Translations under genes and position numbers: made by a program
Shown here: one piece after another, positions 1 through 7,613 of the stretch
Numbering within the stretch: the stretch's first letter is position 1
How the letters are laid out: every line of letters starts with the position of its first letter
Assembly (NCBI GenBank): GCA_946479225.1
Contig: CAMLFI010000063.1
Location: 1 to 9,906, forward strand
DNA length: 9,906 bases
Direction: 5' to 3'
Source of the DNA: an uncultured Mucilaginibacter sp.
GTDB lineage: Bacteria; Bacteroidota; Bacteroidia; Sphingobacteriales; Sphingobacteriaceae
The notes under the pieces: model-generated
What the model was told of the DNA's origin: nothing
The model's input: the letters and a program-made list of their open reading frames with translations, nothing else
Databases searched by the model: none

Positions 1-180
1 CGACTGCCTTATACCCGAAGCCTGGCTGTCCATAGTAAAAACAAAGTCTGTTTTTATAGTAGTAAAGCTGCGGTACTTTGCGGCTACCGCGTCTAATATC
101 TTTTTAGCTTCGCCGTCCTTCTGTGCAAACACATTTACCGATGACAATAGCAATGCTGCGTATATTATTAATTTCTTCAT
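1..180 (-). CDS. lolA: LolA-like outer-membrane lipoprotein carrier protein (partial, 3' end outside window)
   Basis: Sixty codons are readable from an ATG at 180-178 to the window edge, so only the N-terminal third or less is present. The protein begins MKKLIIYAALLLSSVNVFAQ, a classical signal peptide with a probable cleavage site after VFA. It continues with a segment like 'ILDAVAAKYRSFTTIKTDF', which resembles the start of LolA-family periplasmic carriers (an amphipathic helix, then the first strand of the half-barrel). LolA proteins carry lipoproteins from the inner to the outer membrane through the periplasm. The gene lies downstream of ftsK on the same strand, an arrangement I recall as common in Bacteroidota. 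The 162-base gap holds a large inverted repeat. No strong ribosome-binding site precedes the ATG, which is usual in this phylum. The family call rests on a short stretch plus context. Confidence 0.75.
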   Translation of the reverse strand, partial: MKKLIIYAALLLSSVNVFAQKDGEAKKILDAVAAKYRSFTTIKTDFVFTMDSQASGIRQS

Positions 181-241
181 ATTGTGTAAGACTGTTATTT
201 AGGGAGAACGTTTATTGCGGCGGGCGTGTTTTAAACATGTT

Positions 242-332
242 TGTCATTTCGAGCGGTAGCGAGAAATCTATGCAAAAGTTGAGCAGCGGGACCAGCTCGT
301 GTATAGATCTCTCACTATCGTTCGAGATGACA
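242..332. repeat. Imperfect 30-bp inverted repeat (REP/MITE-like) between lolA and ftsK
   Basis: Left arm 242-271 and right arm 303-332 match as an inverted repeat over 30 bases with five mismatches, all transitions. The outer ends are TGTCAT and ATGACA. The 31-base centre can form a small inner hairpin, GAGC (281-284) with GCTC (295-298). No T-tract follows on either strand, so it does not look like a simple intrinsic terminator. Similar TGTCATTTCGAGCG-type intergenic repeats are, as I recall, scattered through Sphingobacteriaceae and Flavobacteriia genomes. Whether this is a mobilised REP/MITE copy is inference. No clear target-site duplication is visible. Confidence 0.75.
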
Positions 333-342
333 TAAAAATGAA

Positions 343-2880
343 TTAACTCTTATTCTCCAACGTTTCAAAATACTGCATCAACGAGTATTCATCAGGATAC
401 AACACCTCGCGGGCTTTGCTACCCTCAAACGGACCAACTATACCTGCGGCTTCCAACTGATCAATAATTCGTCCTGCGCGGTTATAGCCTAGTTTTAGCT
501 TACGTTGGATTAAAGAAGTAGAACCTTGCTGATGCATCACAATTAAGCGCGCCGCTTCTTCAAACATCGGGTCGCGGTCATCAGGATCAAAATCCTTAGG
601 ACCAGTACTTTCTCCTTCGCCTATATATTCCGGTAATTCGTAAGCACTTGGGTAGCCCCGCTGCGAGCCGATAAAATCAGAGATTTTTTCTACTTCCGGA
701 GTATCTACAAACGCGCATTGCAAACGTATCAAGTCAGAGCCGGTTGAGAACAGCATATCACCACGACCGATCAATTGATCTGCCCCGCCGGCATCTAAGA
801 TTGTTCTTGAATCGATTTTTGACAGCACCCTGAATGCCAGCCTTGACGGGAAGTTGGCTTTAATAGTACCGGTGATAATATTTACGGATGGCCTTTGTGT
901 TGCAATAACCAAATGGATACCCACCGCACGGGCCAGCTGCGCAATACGTGCGATAGGCATTTCTACCTCTTTACCGGCGGTCATCATTAAATCGGCGAAC
1001 TCGTCTATCACCAACACAATAAATGGCAGGTAACGGTGCTTTTCGGGGTTGCTTATTTTACGGTTGATGAACTTGGCGTTGTACTCTTTCAAATTACGCA
1101 CCTGCGCGTCTTTCAACAGATCATAACGCTGATCCATCTCAATACAAAGCGAGTTAAGCGTGTTTACTACCTTTTTGGTATCGGTGATAATAGCATCGGC
1201 TTCATCGGGCAGCTTAGCTAAAAAGTGACGTTCAATTTTGCGGAACAAGGTTAGCTCCACTTTTTTGGGGTCAACCAGCACAAATTTTAATTCTGCGGGA
1301 TGCTTTTTGTAAAGCAATGATACCAATATGGCGTTGATACCAACAGATTTACCTTGACCGGTAGCACCTGCAACCAGTAAGTGCGGCATTTTGGCCAGAT
1401 CGGCAATAAACACCTCGTTTGATATGGTTTTACCCAAAGCTATGGGCAGCTCCATTGTAGTGGTTTGGAACTTCTCTGATGCCATCATAGATCGCATAGA
1501 AACCATCTCCGGGTTTTGGTTAGGCACCTCAATACCAATAGTACCCTTGCCCGGCATTGGCGCGATGATACGGATACCTAATGCCGCAAGACTCAGGGCT
1601 ATATCGTCTTCCAGGTTTTTTATTTTAGAGATCCGTACACCCGGTGCAGGTATTATTTCATAAAGTGTTACTGTTGGGCCAATGGTAGCCTTTATTTTAT
1701 CTATCTCAATATTATAATGATTGAGCGTTTCAACAATCTTATTCTTATTAGCCTCTAACTCCTCTGAGTTAACCTGTATTTTATTTGATCCGTAGTTTTC
1801 TAACAGATCTAACGGCGGCATTTTGTACGATGCCAGATCAAGCTTATGATCATAAGTACCAAACTGATCTACCAACGATTTTGCCTTGTCATCATCCGCC
1901 TTTTCTACATTTAACACCGGCGTTGGGCGTTCAACTTCTAAGGTAAGCGGAATATCGCTACCAATTTCAGGATCGGCGTTCTCATCATCCGGCCTTAACA
2001 CAACTGTTTCATGAAACACCGCCTCGGGCTCAACAGCCTTAACAGGCTCGGCTTTTATGCTGTTAGCCGCACCTGTGCGCGGCCACTCAACGGGTTTTGA
2101 AGGCATTTCTTCAATCAGTTCAATAGATTCAGGTGATGCGATATCAATATCGTCATCAGCAACGGCTAATTTAGGTTTGCGCTGCGGCAGTTTAAAATCG
2201 ATATTATAAGCTATTATCAAAACCGTTAACGCGGCAAATACCAATACGCCGCCGGTGCCTGCCTGCCCTATCTGGGCATCAAGCAAACGGTTACTCCAAA
2301 AGCCAAATTGTCCCTCTAAAAAGTGCGGATAATCAATAATAAAAGCGTGAACAAATCCCACTGCAACTGATAAGAATATCAGCACAAAAAAAGAATAAGC
2401 CAGGGTTTTACCTAACGAGAAAATGCGCACCTTAAACAGCATGCGGTATCCCATTATAAAAAATACAAATACAAATACAAAGGATGCCACGCCAAACCAC
2501 TCAAACATAAACTGATTTGACAGCAGCGCGCCAAACTTACCCAGCCAGTTATCAACAACCGGGTCGGTTATGCCTTTATCTAACAGTTCTGCCTGCGTTT
2601 TAAACAGATTGCTCCAACCGCCATTGTTGGCAGACACGTAGCTCTGATCCTGCTCCCATGTAAACAGGTAGGATGTGAAGGCGATAAGAAAAAAGATGGA
2701 AAGAATTAAGAAAAACAGGCCGGCTATCTTAATAAGACGGCCATCCTGCAGGTTAAAAACCGGCATACTATCGCCTACCGGTCTTGATGAACGCGGCTTT
2801 GTGCCCTTATCAGATGGTTGGCGCGGCGGATTTTCTTCCCTGAAACTATTTGATTTAAACTGATTTCCTTTAATTGGCAT
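343..2880 (-). CDS. ftsK: DNA translocase FtsK/SpoIIIE
   Basis: This 845-residue septal DNA translocase pumps chromosome ends through the closing division site and helps resolve dimers with XerCD. The N-terminus has four membrane segments, roughly residues 50-74, 124-148, 158-182 and 208-227. A charged, proline-containing linker runs to about residue 340, much shorter than in E. coli FtsK. The motor follows: alpha/beta translocase region (about 360-740), Walker A GATGQGKS at 505-512, Walker B VLVIDEF at 622-628, and the conserved ATQRPSV segment at 660-666. The winged-helix gamma domain, which reads polar DNA motifs, spans about 775-830 (ARLIVMHQQGSTSLIQRKLK onward). Length and domain order are normal for the phylum and no key residue is missing. 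The ATG at 2880 begins MPIKGNQ and lies 22 bases downstream of a good -7 element. lolA follows on the same strand. Confidence 0.97.
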   Translation of the reverse strand: MPIKGNQFKSNSFREENPPRQPSDKGTKPRSSRPVGDSMPVFNLQDGRLIKIAGLFFLILSIFFLIAFTSYLFTWEQDQSYVSANNGGWSNLFKTQAELLDKGITDPVVDNWLGKFGALLSNQFMFEWFGVASFVFVFVFFIMGYRMLFKVRIFSLGKTLAYSFFVLIFLSVAVGFVHAFIIDYPHFLEGQFGFWSNRLLDAQIGQAGTGGVLVFAALTVLIIAYNIDFKLPQRKPKLAVADDDIDIASPESIELIEEMPSKPVEWPRTGAANSIKAEPVKAVEPEAVFHETVVLRPDDENADPEIGSDIPLTLEVERPTPVLNVEKADDDKAKSLVDQFGTYDHKLDLASYKMPPLDLLENYGSNKIQVNSEELEANKNKIVETLNHYNIEIDKIKATIGPTVTLYEIIPAPGVRISKIKNLEDDIALSLAALGIRIIAPMPGKGTIGIEVPNQNPEMVSMRSMMASEKFQTTTMELPIALGKTISNEVFIADLAKMPHLLVAGATGQGKSVGINAILVSLLYKKHPAELKFVLVDPKKVELTLFRKIERHFLAKLPDEADAIITDTKKVVNTLNSLCIEMDQRYDLLKDAQVRNLKEYNAKFINRKISNPEKHRYLPFIVLVIDEFADLMMTAGKEVEMPIARIAQLARAVGIHLVIATQRPSVNIITGTIKANFPSRLAFRVLSKIDSRTILDAGGADQLIGRGDMLFSTGSDLIRLQCAFVDTPEVEKISDFIGSQRGYPSAYELPEYIGEGESTGPKDFDPDDRDPMFEEAARLIVMHQQGSTSLIQRKLKLGYNRAGRIIDQLEAAGIVGPFEGSKAREVLYPDEYSLMQYFETLENKS

Positions 2881-2902
2881 TCAAATTATGGCGTAGTATA
2901 TG

Positions 2903-2930
2903 CAAATATAAAGTTACACAGATTAAACAA
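2903..2930 (-). promoter_or_regulatory. Candidate Bacteroidota-type promoter of ftsK
   Basis: On the minus strand, TATATTTG (plus positions 2910-2903) matches the Bacteroidota -7 consensus TAnnTTTG exactly. A TTG (2930-2928) lies 17 bases upstream, within the accepted spacing for the -33 element. The transcript would start near 2896-2898, giving a leader of about 16-18 bases before the ftsK ATG. The consensus is established knowledge; its use here is inferred. Confidence 0.55.
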
Positions 2931-2959
2931 CTATGCCGCTAAAGTTTTAATTTTTTTAG

Positions 2960-2967
2960 TAATATTG
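2960..2967 (+). promoter_or_regulatory. Weak -7-like element just before the ankyrin gene
   Basis: TAATATTG matches TAnnTTTG with one mismatch and ends six bases before the ATG at 2974. If real, transcription would begin at or very near the start codon (leaderless or near-leaderless mRNA). I see no convincing -33 TTTG at the right distance, so confidence is low. Confidence 0.25.
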
Positions 2968-2973
2968 AAATCA

Positions 2974-3621
2974 ATGAGTACAGAATTACTTGAGCAATAT
3001 GTTACCGAAGCAAACCTTGAAGGCTTAACCGCGTTGCTGAAGGAAAACGCGGCCCTTGCCACTAAAACAACCAGCTTTAATGTATCGCCGTTAATGCTGT
3101 CGTGCTATTACAAAAAACCTGACATCACAGCCCTGCTGTTAAATTATACCGGCGACCTTAACCTGTTTGAAGCCGCGGCAACCGGCAAATTTGATACGCT
3201 TGCTCACCTGGTTTATACCCACCCCGAGGCCATTAATAAATATGCTGATGACGGTTTTACCGCTTTGGGCCTGGCGTGTTACTTTGGCCAGTTTGAAGCA
3301 GCACGTTATTTGGTATTAAAAGGTGCGGACGTTAACCTGCCATCAAAAAATGGTTACAATGTTTTCCCGATACATTCCGCAGCCGCAGGCAATTACACAG
3401 ACGTAGCCCGCATGCTGATAGAAAGCGGTGCCGATGTTAACGTAAAACAGCAAATGGGCGTTACCCCACTTCACTCAGCCGCGCAAAACGGTAACCTTGA
3501 ACTGATAATATTGCTGTTGGAAAAAGGCGCTGTTGTAGATGTGCGCATGGAAGGCGGCAAACTACCCGCCGATCTGGCCCGCGAAAAAGGCTTTACAGAA
3601 ATTGCAGATATTTTAGGTTAA
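2974..3621 (+). CDS. Ankyrin-repeat protein
   Basis: A 215-residue protein made almost wholly of ankyrin repeats, helix-loop-helix units that act as protein-binding scaffolds. The clearest repeats are about 93-121 (DGFTALGLACYFGQFEAARY...GADVN), 131-156 (FPIHSAAAGN...SGADVN), 161-189 (MGVTPLHSAAQNGNLELI...) and a C-terminal half repeat at 194-215. Degenerate repeats fill residues 5-90. There is no signal peptide or membrane segment, so it is probably cytoplasmic. A TTG at 2965 could start the same frame three codons earlier, but the ATG at 2974 (MSTELLEQ) is more likely. It is transcribed away from ftsK and ends at a strong terminator, so it is probably monocistronic. The fold is certain; the binding partner and role cannot be read from sequence. 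Confidence 0.92.
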   Translation: MSTELLEQYVTEANLEGLTALLKENAALATKTTSFNVSPLMLSCYYKKPDITALLLNYTGDLNLFEAAATGKFDTLAHLVYTHPEAINKYADDGFTALGLACYFGQFEAARYLVLKGADVNLPSKNGYNVFPIHSAAAGNYTDVARMLIESGADVNVKQQMGVTPLHSAAQNGNLELIILLLEKGAVVDVRMEGGKLPADLAREKGFTEIADILG

Positions 3622-3626
3622 TTAAA

Positions 3627-3692
3627 AAGGGTCAAAAGTAAAAGCCATTTTGGTTTTCTGTCCCTAAAAACCGGCTTTTACCTTTAACCCTT
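3627..3692. terminator. Bidirectional terminator between convergent genes
   Basis: Arms 3627-3646 and 3673-3692 form a 20-bp inverted repeat with two mismatches. GGTTTT (3652-3657) and AAAACC (3667-3672) extend it inward to a loop of about nine bases. The hairpin is flanked by A-rich sequence on the left and by TTAAAAAA on the right, so the minus-strand transcript has a T-run after the stem. It sits 5 bases after the ankyrin stop codon and 24 bases after the end of the minus-strand secreted-protein gene, so it can serve both. Confidence 0.8.
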
Positions 3693-3716
3693 AAAAAACT
3701 ATATAGTAAAACGCTA

Positions 3717-4268
3717 TTAATATACGCTGCCTGCCAGCATATCGTAATAGTTGTAAGTAGGCGTTTTTTGCAGGTTGGCCAATTTGCCAGCCGCATTAGC
3801 TAAATTAATAACCACCTGTTCGCCATATTTTTGCTTTAAGTTTTTAACAAACAAATATTGCATATAGCGTAAAGGCATTTTTGTAGGTCGTACTTGTTTA
3901 AAAAATTGAGGGTCTGCGGCTACCATAGCGGCCAACTCGCGGTAAAACTCAGGAATATTTGGAGCTTTTGATGTCATGGTAGGATACTCTTTACCCCATT
4001 TGGCATAAAACGCGTCAAACTGCTTTTCTTTTTCAGGATAGGTATGATAAACCCAATCACTGGCGTTGTTATAAAGATAATCCAGGTACGTTTTAAAGGG
4101 AGCATATTCCACGTTCTGCGTCAGTGCCTGCTTAAAGCATTCCGTGTTATTTTCAATTAAGTTGGTGATATTTTGTGGGTCGCGGGTTGTTAGCACTTCA
4201 TTAATGGGGCATTGTGCAGCAGCTTTTAAACTGAAAGCCACCAAGCAGACAAAAATTGCGTTTTTCAT
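3717..4268 (-). CDS. Hypothetical secreted protein, 183 aa
   Basis: I do not recognise this family. Residues 1-18 (MKNAIFVCLVAFSLKAAA) form a signal peptide with likely cleavage before Q19. C20 is preceded by Q rather than G or A, so this is not a good lipobox and the protein is probably soluble in the periplasm or exported. The mature part has two cysteines (C20, C44) that could pair. It is rich in Tyr, Phe, Lys and Asn and looks mainly helical, for example residues 104-150 (PEFYRELAAMVAADPQFFKQ onward). There are no membrane segments, repeats or catalytic motifs I can name. It is probably monocistronic: a 210-base gap with a possible terminator separates it from the upstream gene, and a strong hairpin follows it. 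Confidence 0.8.
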   Translation of the reverse strand: MKNAIFVCLVAFSLKAAAQCPINEVLTTRDPQNITNLIENNTECFKQALTQNVEYAPFKTYLDYLYNNASDWVYHTYPEKEKQFDAFYAKWGKEYPTMTSKAPNIPEFYRELAAMVAADPQFFKQVRPTKMPLRYMQYLFVKNLKQKYGEQVVINLANAAGKLANLQKTPTYNYYDMLAGSVY

Positions 4269-4377
4269 AATTTCAGCCGTTAAATTGATTGGTTATTTAA
4301 AGATATAACATTTCAATCACAATAATGTTACAAAAAAGCAAAAAAAATTCCTTGCCAAGGCCAAATAATTTTCTAAG

Positions 4378-4409
4378 TGTACAAAAAACACAGGTGTGTG
4401 TTTTATACA
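4378..4409 (-). terminator. Possible terminator of the Anbu-transglutaminase operon
   Basis: Plus-strand positions 4385-4392 (AAAACACA) and 4397-4404 (TGTGTTTT) form a perfect 8-bp stem with a GGTG loop. Weaker pairing extends it to 4378-4409. Read on the minus strand, a run of six T overlaps the stem base. It lies about 70 bases past the transglutaminase stop codon. The stem is AT-rich, so termination may be weak. The rest of the 210-base gap (4269-4478) is AT-rich and presumably holds the promoter of the secreted-protein gene, but I see no clean TAnnTTTG match there. Confidence 0.4.
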
Positions 4410-4478
4410 ATAATTAACCTTAAGTTAATGTATTTAAGGCGCTGATTTAAAGAAATTTACAAGGCAAGAAAGGAAACC

Positions 4479-5327
4479 TTACAGGTAACAAATACCTATA
4501 GCATCGTCGCCGTTATAGAAAAAAGGTTCAAAGTTTTCGCCCTCAACCAGTTCGCAGCTCACTATCATAGATGTGAACAATACATTGCCAAACAAGTTGG
4601 CTATTGCCGCATCGGCAGCATCTTTGCCTGTTGAAATTTTAACTATACCATTTAAAGGTGCCAGGCCTGTGGCGTCAAACAATATCCAATCGCCGCCCAA
4701 ATACGCCTCAAAGCAGGCGTGGAAATCCGCAGGCTTAAGGTTATAGGAATAGCCTGTAAAGTACCTTGCCGGAATATTCAATGCGCGGCATAATGTGATG
4801 CCCAGATGTGCAAAATCACGGCACACGCCGGCTTGCTCGGTAACGGTATCAAATGCCGAGGTATTTGTGTTACTAAAGCCGCTTAAGTACTCAATGTTTT
4901 TATTTATCCAGCGGGTTAAGGTCAATACCTTATTAAAAGAGTTTTTTATATGCCCGAAATAGTTATTGGCCAGCCTGAATAACTTATCCGATTGGCAATA
5001 GCGGCTTGGGTTAAGGTAGGGGATGATTGCCGGATCAAGCTGCGCCACCGGGATATCTGGTCTATCCGAAAAGTCAACCAATTTAAAGCAATTGTCGACC
5101 GTAGCTTTATAACCTATTTTAAGTAACGTGGGTTCAACCACCTCAAAGCGGATCAACCTGTTTTCGCCGCTTACAGCAGGTAACTCTTCGGTTTTTATAT
5201 AGGGCGAAATGGTAAACTCTTCGCTCAACACCGTTTGGTGCTGGTTGCGGAGGGCATTAACACTTAATATCAACGTACTCTCCGATGATACCTTATATTC
5301 CATTTCGGTGAATACGTTAAATTTCAT
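4479..5327 (-). CDS. Transglutaminase-like cysteine peptidase, partner of Anbu
   Basis: A 282-residue protein of the bacterial transglutaminase-like superfamily (COG1305 type). The N-terminal half (about 1-110) is the beta-rich region that precedes the catalytic domain in these proteins. The catalytic triad is visible: Cys169 in GVCRDFAHLGITLCRALNIP, His203 in DFHACFEAYL, and Asp218 in WILFDATG. The segment RYFTGYSYN after the Cys is also typical. There is no signal peptide, so it should act in the cytoplasm, as a protease, amidase or peptide-ligating enzyme; the exact reaction is unknown. It starts 12 bases after the stop of the Anbu-like gene on the same strand, so the two are almost certainly cotranscribed. 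Known Anbu loci also encode a transglutaminase of this kind, which supports a joint pathway. The chosen start MKFNVFTEMEY keeps the family-typical first strand; an internal Met at residue 9 is less likely. Confidence 0.9.
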   Translation of the reverse strand: MKFNVFTEMEYKVSSESTLILSVNALRNQHQTVLSEEFTISPYIKTEELPAVSGENRLIRFEVVEPTLLKIGYKATVDNCFKLVDFSDRPDIPVAQLDPAIIPYLNPSRYCQSDKLFRLANNYFGHIKNSFNKVLTLTRWINKNIEYLSGFSNTNTSAFDTVTEQAGVCRDFAHLGITLCRALNIPARYFTGYSYNLKPADFHACFEAYLGGDWILFDATGLAPLNGIVKISTGKDAADAAIANLFGNVLFTSMIVSCELVEGENFEPFFYNGDDAIGICYL

Positions 5328-5339
5328 TTCTTATAAGTG

Positions 5340-6059
5340 CTATGGCAATTTATCAAATGCCGAGTCCATCCAATCTTCTGATATATTATCGAGCGCCGCT
5401 TTTAGCTCCTCGGCCCATTGAGTTGAAATATTCTCCAGGTCCTTCTTCTCGTATCGCTTTTCGACTATTTCAAAACTGTCCTTTTTGTATAATACCACAT
5501 CTATAGGGAAGTCGACATTATTTGAGCTTACCCGGGTAGAATCAAACGAAAGGAACCCCGCCTTAAGCGCAAGGCGCAGACTTGAATTTTCGTTCAGTGT
5601 ACGGTTAAGTATAGGTTTACCATGCCCCGAGTTGCCAATAATTATAAATGGTGCCCCCTGGCCAAGCTCAACCCAGTTTCCTTCGGGATAAAGTAAAAAC
5701 AGTTTGTGTTCATCGTCATCCTTCAACTGCCCTCCAATTATAGAATGCAGATCAAAATTAAAGCCCGCTTTTTCAAGCGACTCCCTGTCCTCAGTCGCTA
5801 CTCTTTTTATCTGCTCGCCAAATGCATTCACCGCCTTATACATCTTGTTATATTCGGTCGTTTCAAGCAATTCTTTAAAATACACAATGGCTTTGTCCCG
5901 CGTTGACCGCAGGCCGCTCGTCATGATAAAAAGAGAAAAATGGTCTTTTTGTTCTATTGATATTTTCTTTTTTACAGTAGTATCCGTTCCCGAAGTGATG
6001 CGGGTATCGGCAATGGCCAGCAACCCTTCTTTAACCTTAATCCCTAAGCAGTAAGTCAT
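5340..6059 (-). CDS. Anbu-type proteasome-like peptidase
   Basis: A 239-residue member of the Anbu ('ancestral beta subunit') branch of the Ntn-hydrolase proteasome family (COG3484 type). It begins MTYCLGI. Removal of Met1 would expose Thr2 as the N-terminal nucleophile. Asp18 in IADTR (proteasome Asp17 equivalent) and a Lys cluster at 30-32 (Lys33 position) fit the catalytic site. Family motifs are clear: GHGKPILNR at 145-153, close to the usual GKPILDR, and LSFDSTRVSSN...PIDVVLY at 170-191. Anbu proteins assemble into open helical or ring-like homo-oligomers; their substrates remain unclear. The C-terminus (about 205-239) is a charged, probably helical tail. The gene is first in a two-gene unit with a transglutaminase-like protein. 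No ATP-grasp or alpha-E gene, the usual additional partners, lies on either visible flank. Confidence 0.92.
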   Translation of the reverse strand: MTYCLGIKVKEGLLAIADTRITSGTDTTVKKKISIEQKDHFSLFIMTSGLRSTRDKAIVYFKELLETTEYNKMYKAVNAFGEQIKRVATEDRESLEKAGFNFDLHSIIGGQLKDDDEHKLFLLYPEGNWVELGQGAPFIIIGNSGHGKPILNRTLNENSSLRLALKAGFLSFDSTRVSSNNVDFPIDVVLYKKDSFEIVEKRYEKKDLENISTQWAEELKAALDNISEDWMDSAFDKLP

Positions 6060-6273
6060 TATAATTAAGTATCTGTTTACAAAAATTTCAGGTGCACAAA
6101 TTAGTAAAATCAGGCGGCTTTAACCGGGTATTTTTTTTAAAACTTATTTTGGCAAATATGATGGAAGTAATAAATATTAGTTAAATTTATAGCGCCTATG
6201 ACAATTTAATCTTTGATAGAATGCTTGTATGCACCCTAATATATAGCCTAATTACCGCGCCAAAGTTAATGTG
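6060..6273. promoter_or_regulatory. Divergent intergenic region, Anbu operon and histidine kinase
   Basis: This AT-rich gap of about 210 bases must hold the promoters of both flanking units. On the plus strand, AATCTTTG at 6208-6215 is one base off the TAnnTTTG consensus, but no -33 element is clear. On the minus strand, CATATTTG (6171-6164) is also one base off. The hexamer CCTAAT occurs twice (6235-6240, 6248-6253). An eight-base T-run lies at 6131-6138. None of these is strong enough to call a promoter with confidence. Confidence 0.3.
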
Positions 6274-7608
6274 ATGAGGGTGTACTTTTTTACAAGGATC
6301 GATCCGCTTAACCGCTCTAATTTTTATCATTATAGCACCTACCAAAACCTGCGCTCTGTAAAAGTACTAAGCCTGGTTTATCTTATCGTTAGTTTATCCT
6401 TAAGGCTTTTTGTTACAATAACCGACCTGCCTGTACAGAATGTTGAGCATCTAGATGAATTCAACCAGGCTAATTGGATATCCATAATTGTCTCTCCCCT
6501 TTTTTATGCCGGATCTGTTTTTTTGCTGAAACATTACCAAAAAAACCTCACCATAAGAATGCTTGCCCGGGCCTTTACGCTGTTGTTTGCCCTGTTTGTT
6601 ATGCTCAGTTTTATGCGCGCCACGTTTTTTTCCATGCACAACCCGCGCAATACCTTAGTAATGTACCTCATCGGGCTTGTTATGATAGCGGTATTTTACA
6701 CATTTGAGCATTTTGAAACAATTTTCCTGGCCTTGGTTACCGGCATAGCTTTTTCGTTGCTTTTGCCTTTTTACCAAAATGGTGCAAACGAACTGGTTAT
6801 GAATAACCTGGCCTCGTTGATATTGCTCATCGTTTTTTTCTGCATATCCAGGTATACTTTCTCTTACCGGGCCGACAACTATTTAAAGCTAAAGGCAATT
6901 GAGCAAAAGAACCGCGAAATTGAACAAGCCATAAGGGCCAAAAATGAAATATTAGGCGTTGTGGCGCATGACCTCCGCAATCCACTGTCAGCCATAAAGA
7001 CGCTTGTTGCCATTATGAAAATGGAAGAAAAAATGGACGATGAAGATCATGACAACCTCGGCATGATCCAAACATCCTGCGACAAGGCTGCATCGATAAT
7101 TAACGATCTGCTTGAAACTGCCCATGATGAGCAGCACCACGATTTTGATACAGAAAAAGTTGAGCTTAACCAGTTTTTGTTGAAAATTGTTGACGAGTGG
7201 GTTAAAAGCAAACATGGGCAGGCTAATATCTTGTACTATGGGACACATCAACCGGTGTTTGCCAATATAAACACCGAAAAAATGGAACGCGTATTGGATA
7301 ATCTGATCAGCAACGCCATCAAGTTTTCGGGACCAAGCAACCATATTGAAATACTGTTACGCGTTACCGACACTGATGTTTTAATTGATGTAAAGGATTT
7401 TGGCATGGGCATTCCCGAAGAATTAATCCCTTACATTTTCGAGCGTTTCTCAAGAGCGAGCAGACGGGGCGTGCGTGGCGAAGAATCAGTAGGACTGGGC
7501 CTGAGCATAGTGCGCCAGATTGTTACCAAACATGGCGGCGATATAAAGGTACATAGTGTTGAAAAGCAAGGCACTACCTTCACCATTAACATGGCTATGG
7601 TAAGCTAA
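6274..7608 (+). CDS. Six-TM membrane sensor histidine kinase
   Basis: A 444-residue sensor kinase. About six membrane segments fill the N-terminus (roughly 30-48, 69-86, 98-117, 127-143, 147-166, 177-195) with almost no extracytoplasmic domain, so it probably senses membrane state or a small hydrophobic signal. A short coiled linker (about 200-222) leads to the HisKA dimerisation domain, with H-box GVVAHDLRNPLSAIK and phospho-acceptor His232. The HATPase domain has the N box (LDNLISNAIKFS, 341-352), G1 (DFGMGIP, 375-381), F box (IFERFSRAS) and G2 (GLGLS, 407-411), all intact. There is no receiver domain. The start is ambiguous: ATG at 6274 is preferred, but GTG at 6271 is in frame directly before it. 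The gene ends five bases from a convergent response-regulator gene, which may or may not be its partner. Confidence 0.93.
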   Translation: MRVYFFTRIDPLNRSNFYHYSTYQNLRSVKVLSLVYLIVSLSLRLFVTITDLPVQNVEHLDEFNQANWISIIVSPLFYAGSVFLLKHYQKNLTIRMLARAFTLLFALFVMLSFMRATFFSMHNPRNTLVMYLIGLVMIAVFYTFEHFETIFLALVTGIAFSLLLPFYQNGANELVMNNLASLILLIVFFCISRYTFSYRADNYLKLKAIEQKNREIEQAIRAKNEILGVVAHDLRNPLSAIKTLVAIMKMEEKMDDEDHDNLGMIQTSCDKAASIINDLLETAHDEQHHDFDTEKVELNQFLLKIVDEWVKSKHGQANILYYGTHQPVFANINTEKMERVLDNLISNAIKFSGPSNHIEILLRVTDTDVLIDVKDFGMGIPEELIPYIFERFSRASRRGVRGEESVGLGLSIVRQIVTKHGGDIKVHSVEKQGTTFTINMAMVS

Positions 7609-7613
7609 ATATA

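Noticed and set aside
123..335. Plus-strand open frame of 70 codons across the lolA start and the inverted repeat
   Set aside because: It is antisense to the lolA signal peptide and runs through the repeat; the product has no protein-like pattern.
2965..2973. TTG start three codons upstream of the ankyrin gene ATG
   Set aside because: It overlaps the candidate -7 element and adds only three residues; the ATG at 2974 is a normal start.
4350..4360. Palindrome CCTTGCCAAGG upstream of the secreted-protein gene
   Set aside because: A 5-bp-arm palindrome is common by chance and has no second copy nearby.
4413..4429. Inverted repeat ATTAAC/GTTAAT in the 4269-4478 gap
   Set aside because: Six-base arms in AT-rich DNA are not distinctive, and no gene start is close enough to make it a likely operator.
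5704..6054. Plus-strand open frame of 116 codons opposite the Anbu-like gene
   Set aside because: The opposite strand encodes the conserved Anbu motifs; the plus-strand product is Ser/Leu-rich shadow sequence.
6988..7344. Minus-strand open frame of 118 codons inside the histidine kinase
   Set aside because: It is fully antisense to the conserved HisKA and HATPase domains and shows no recognisable motif, so it is a coding shadow.
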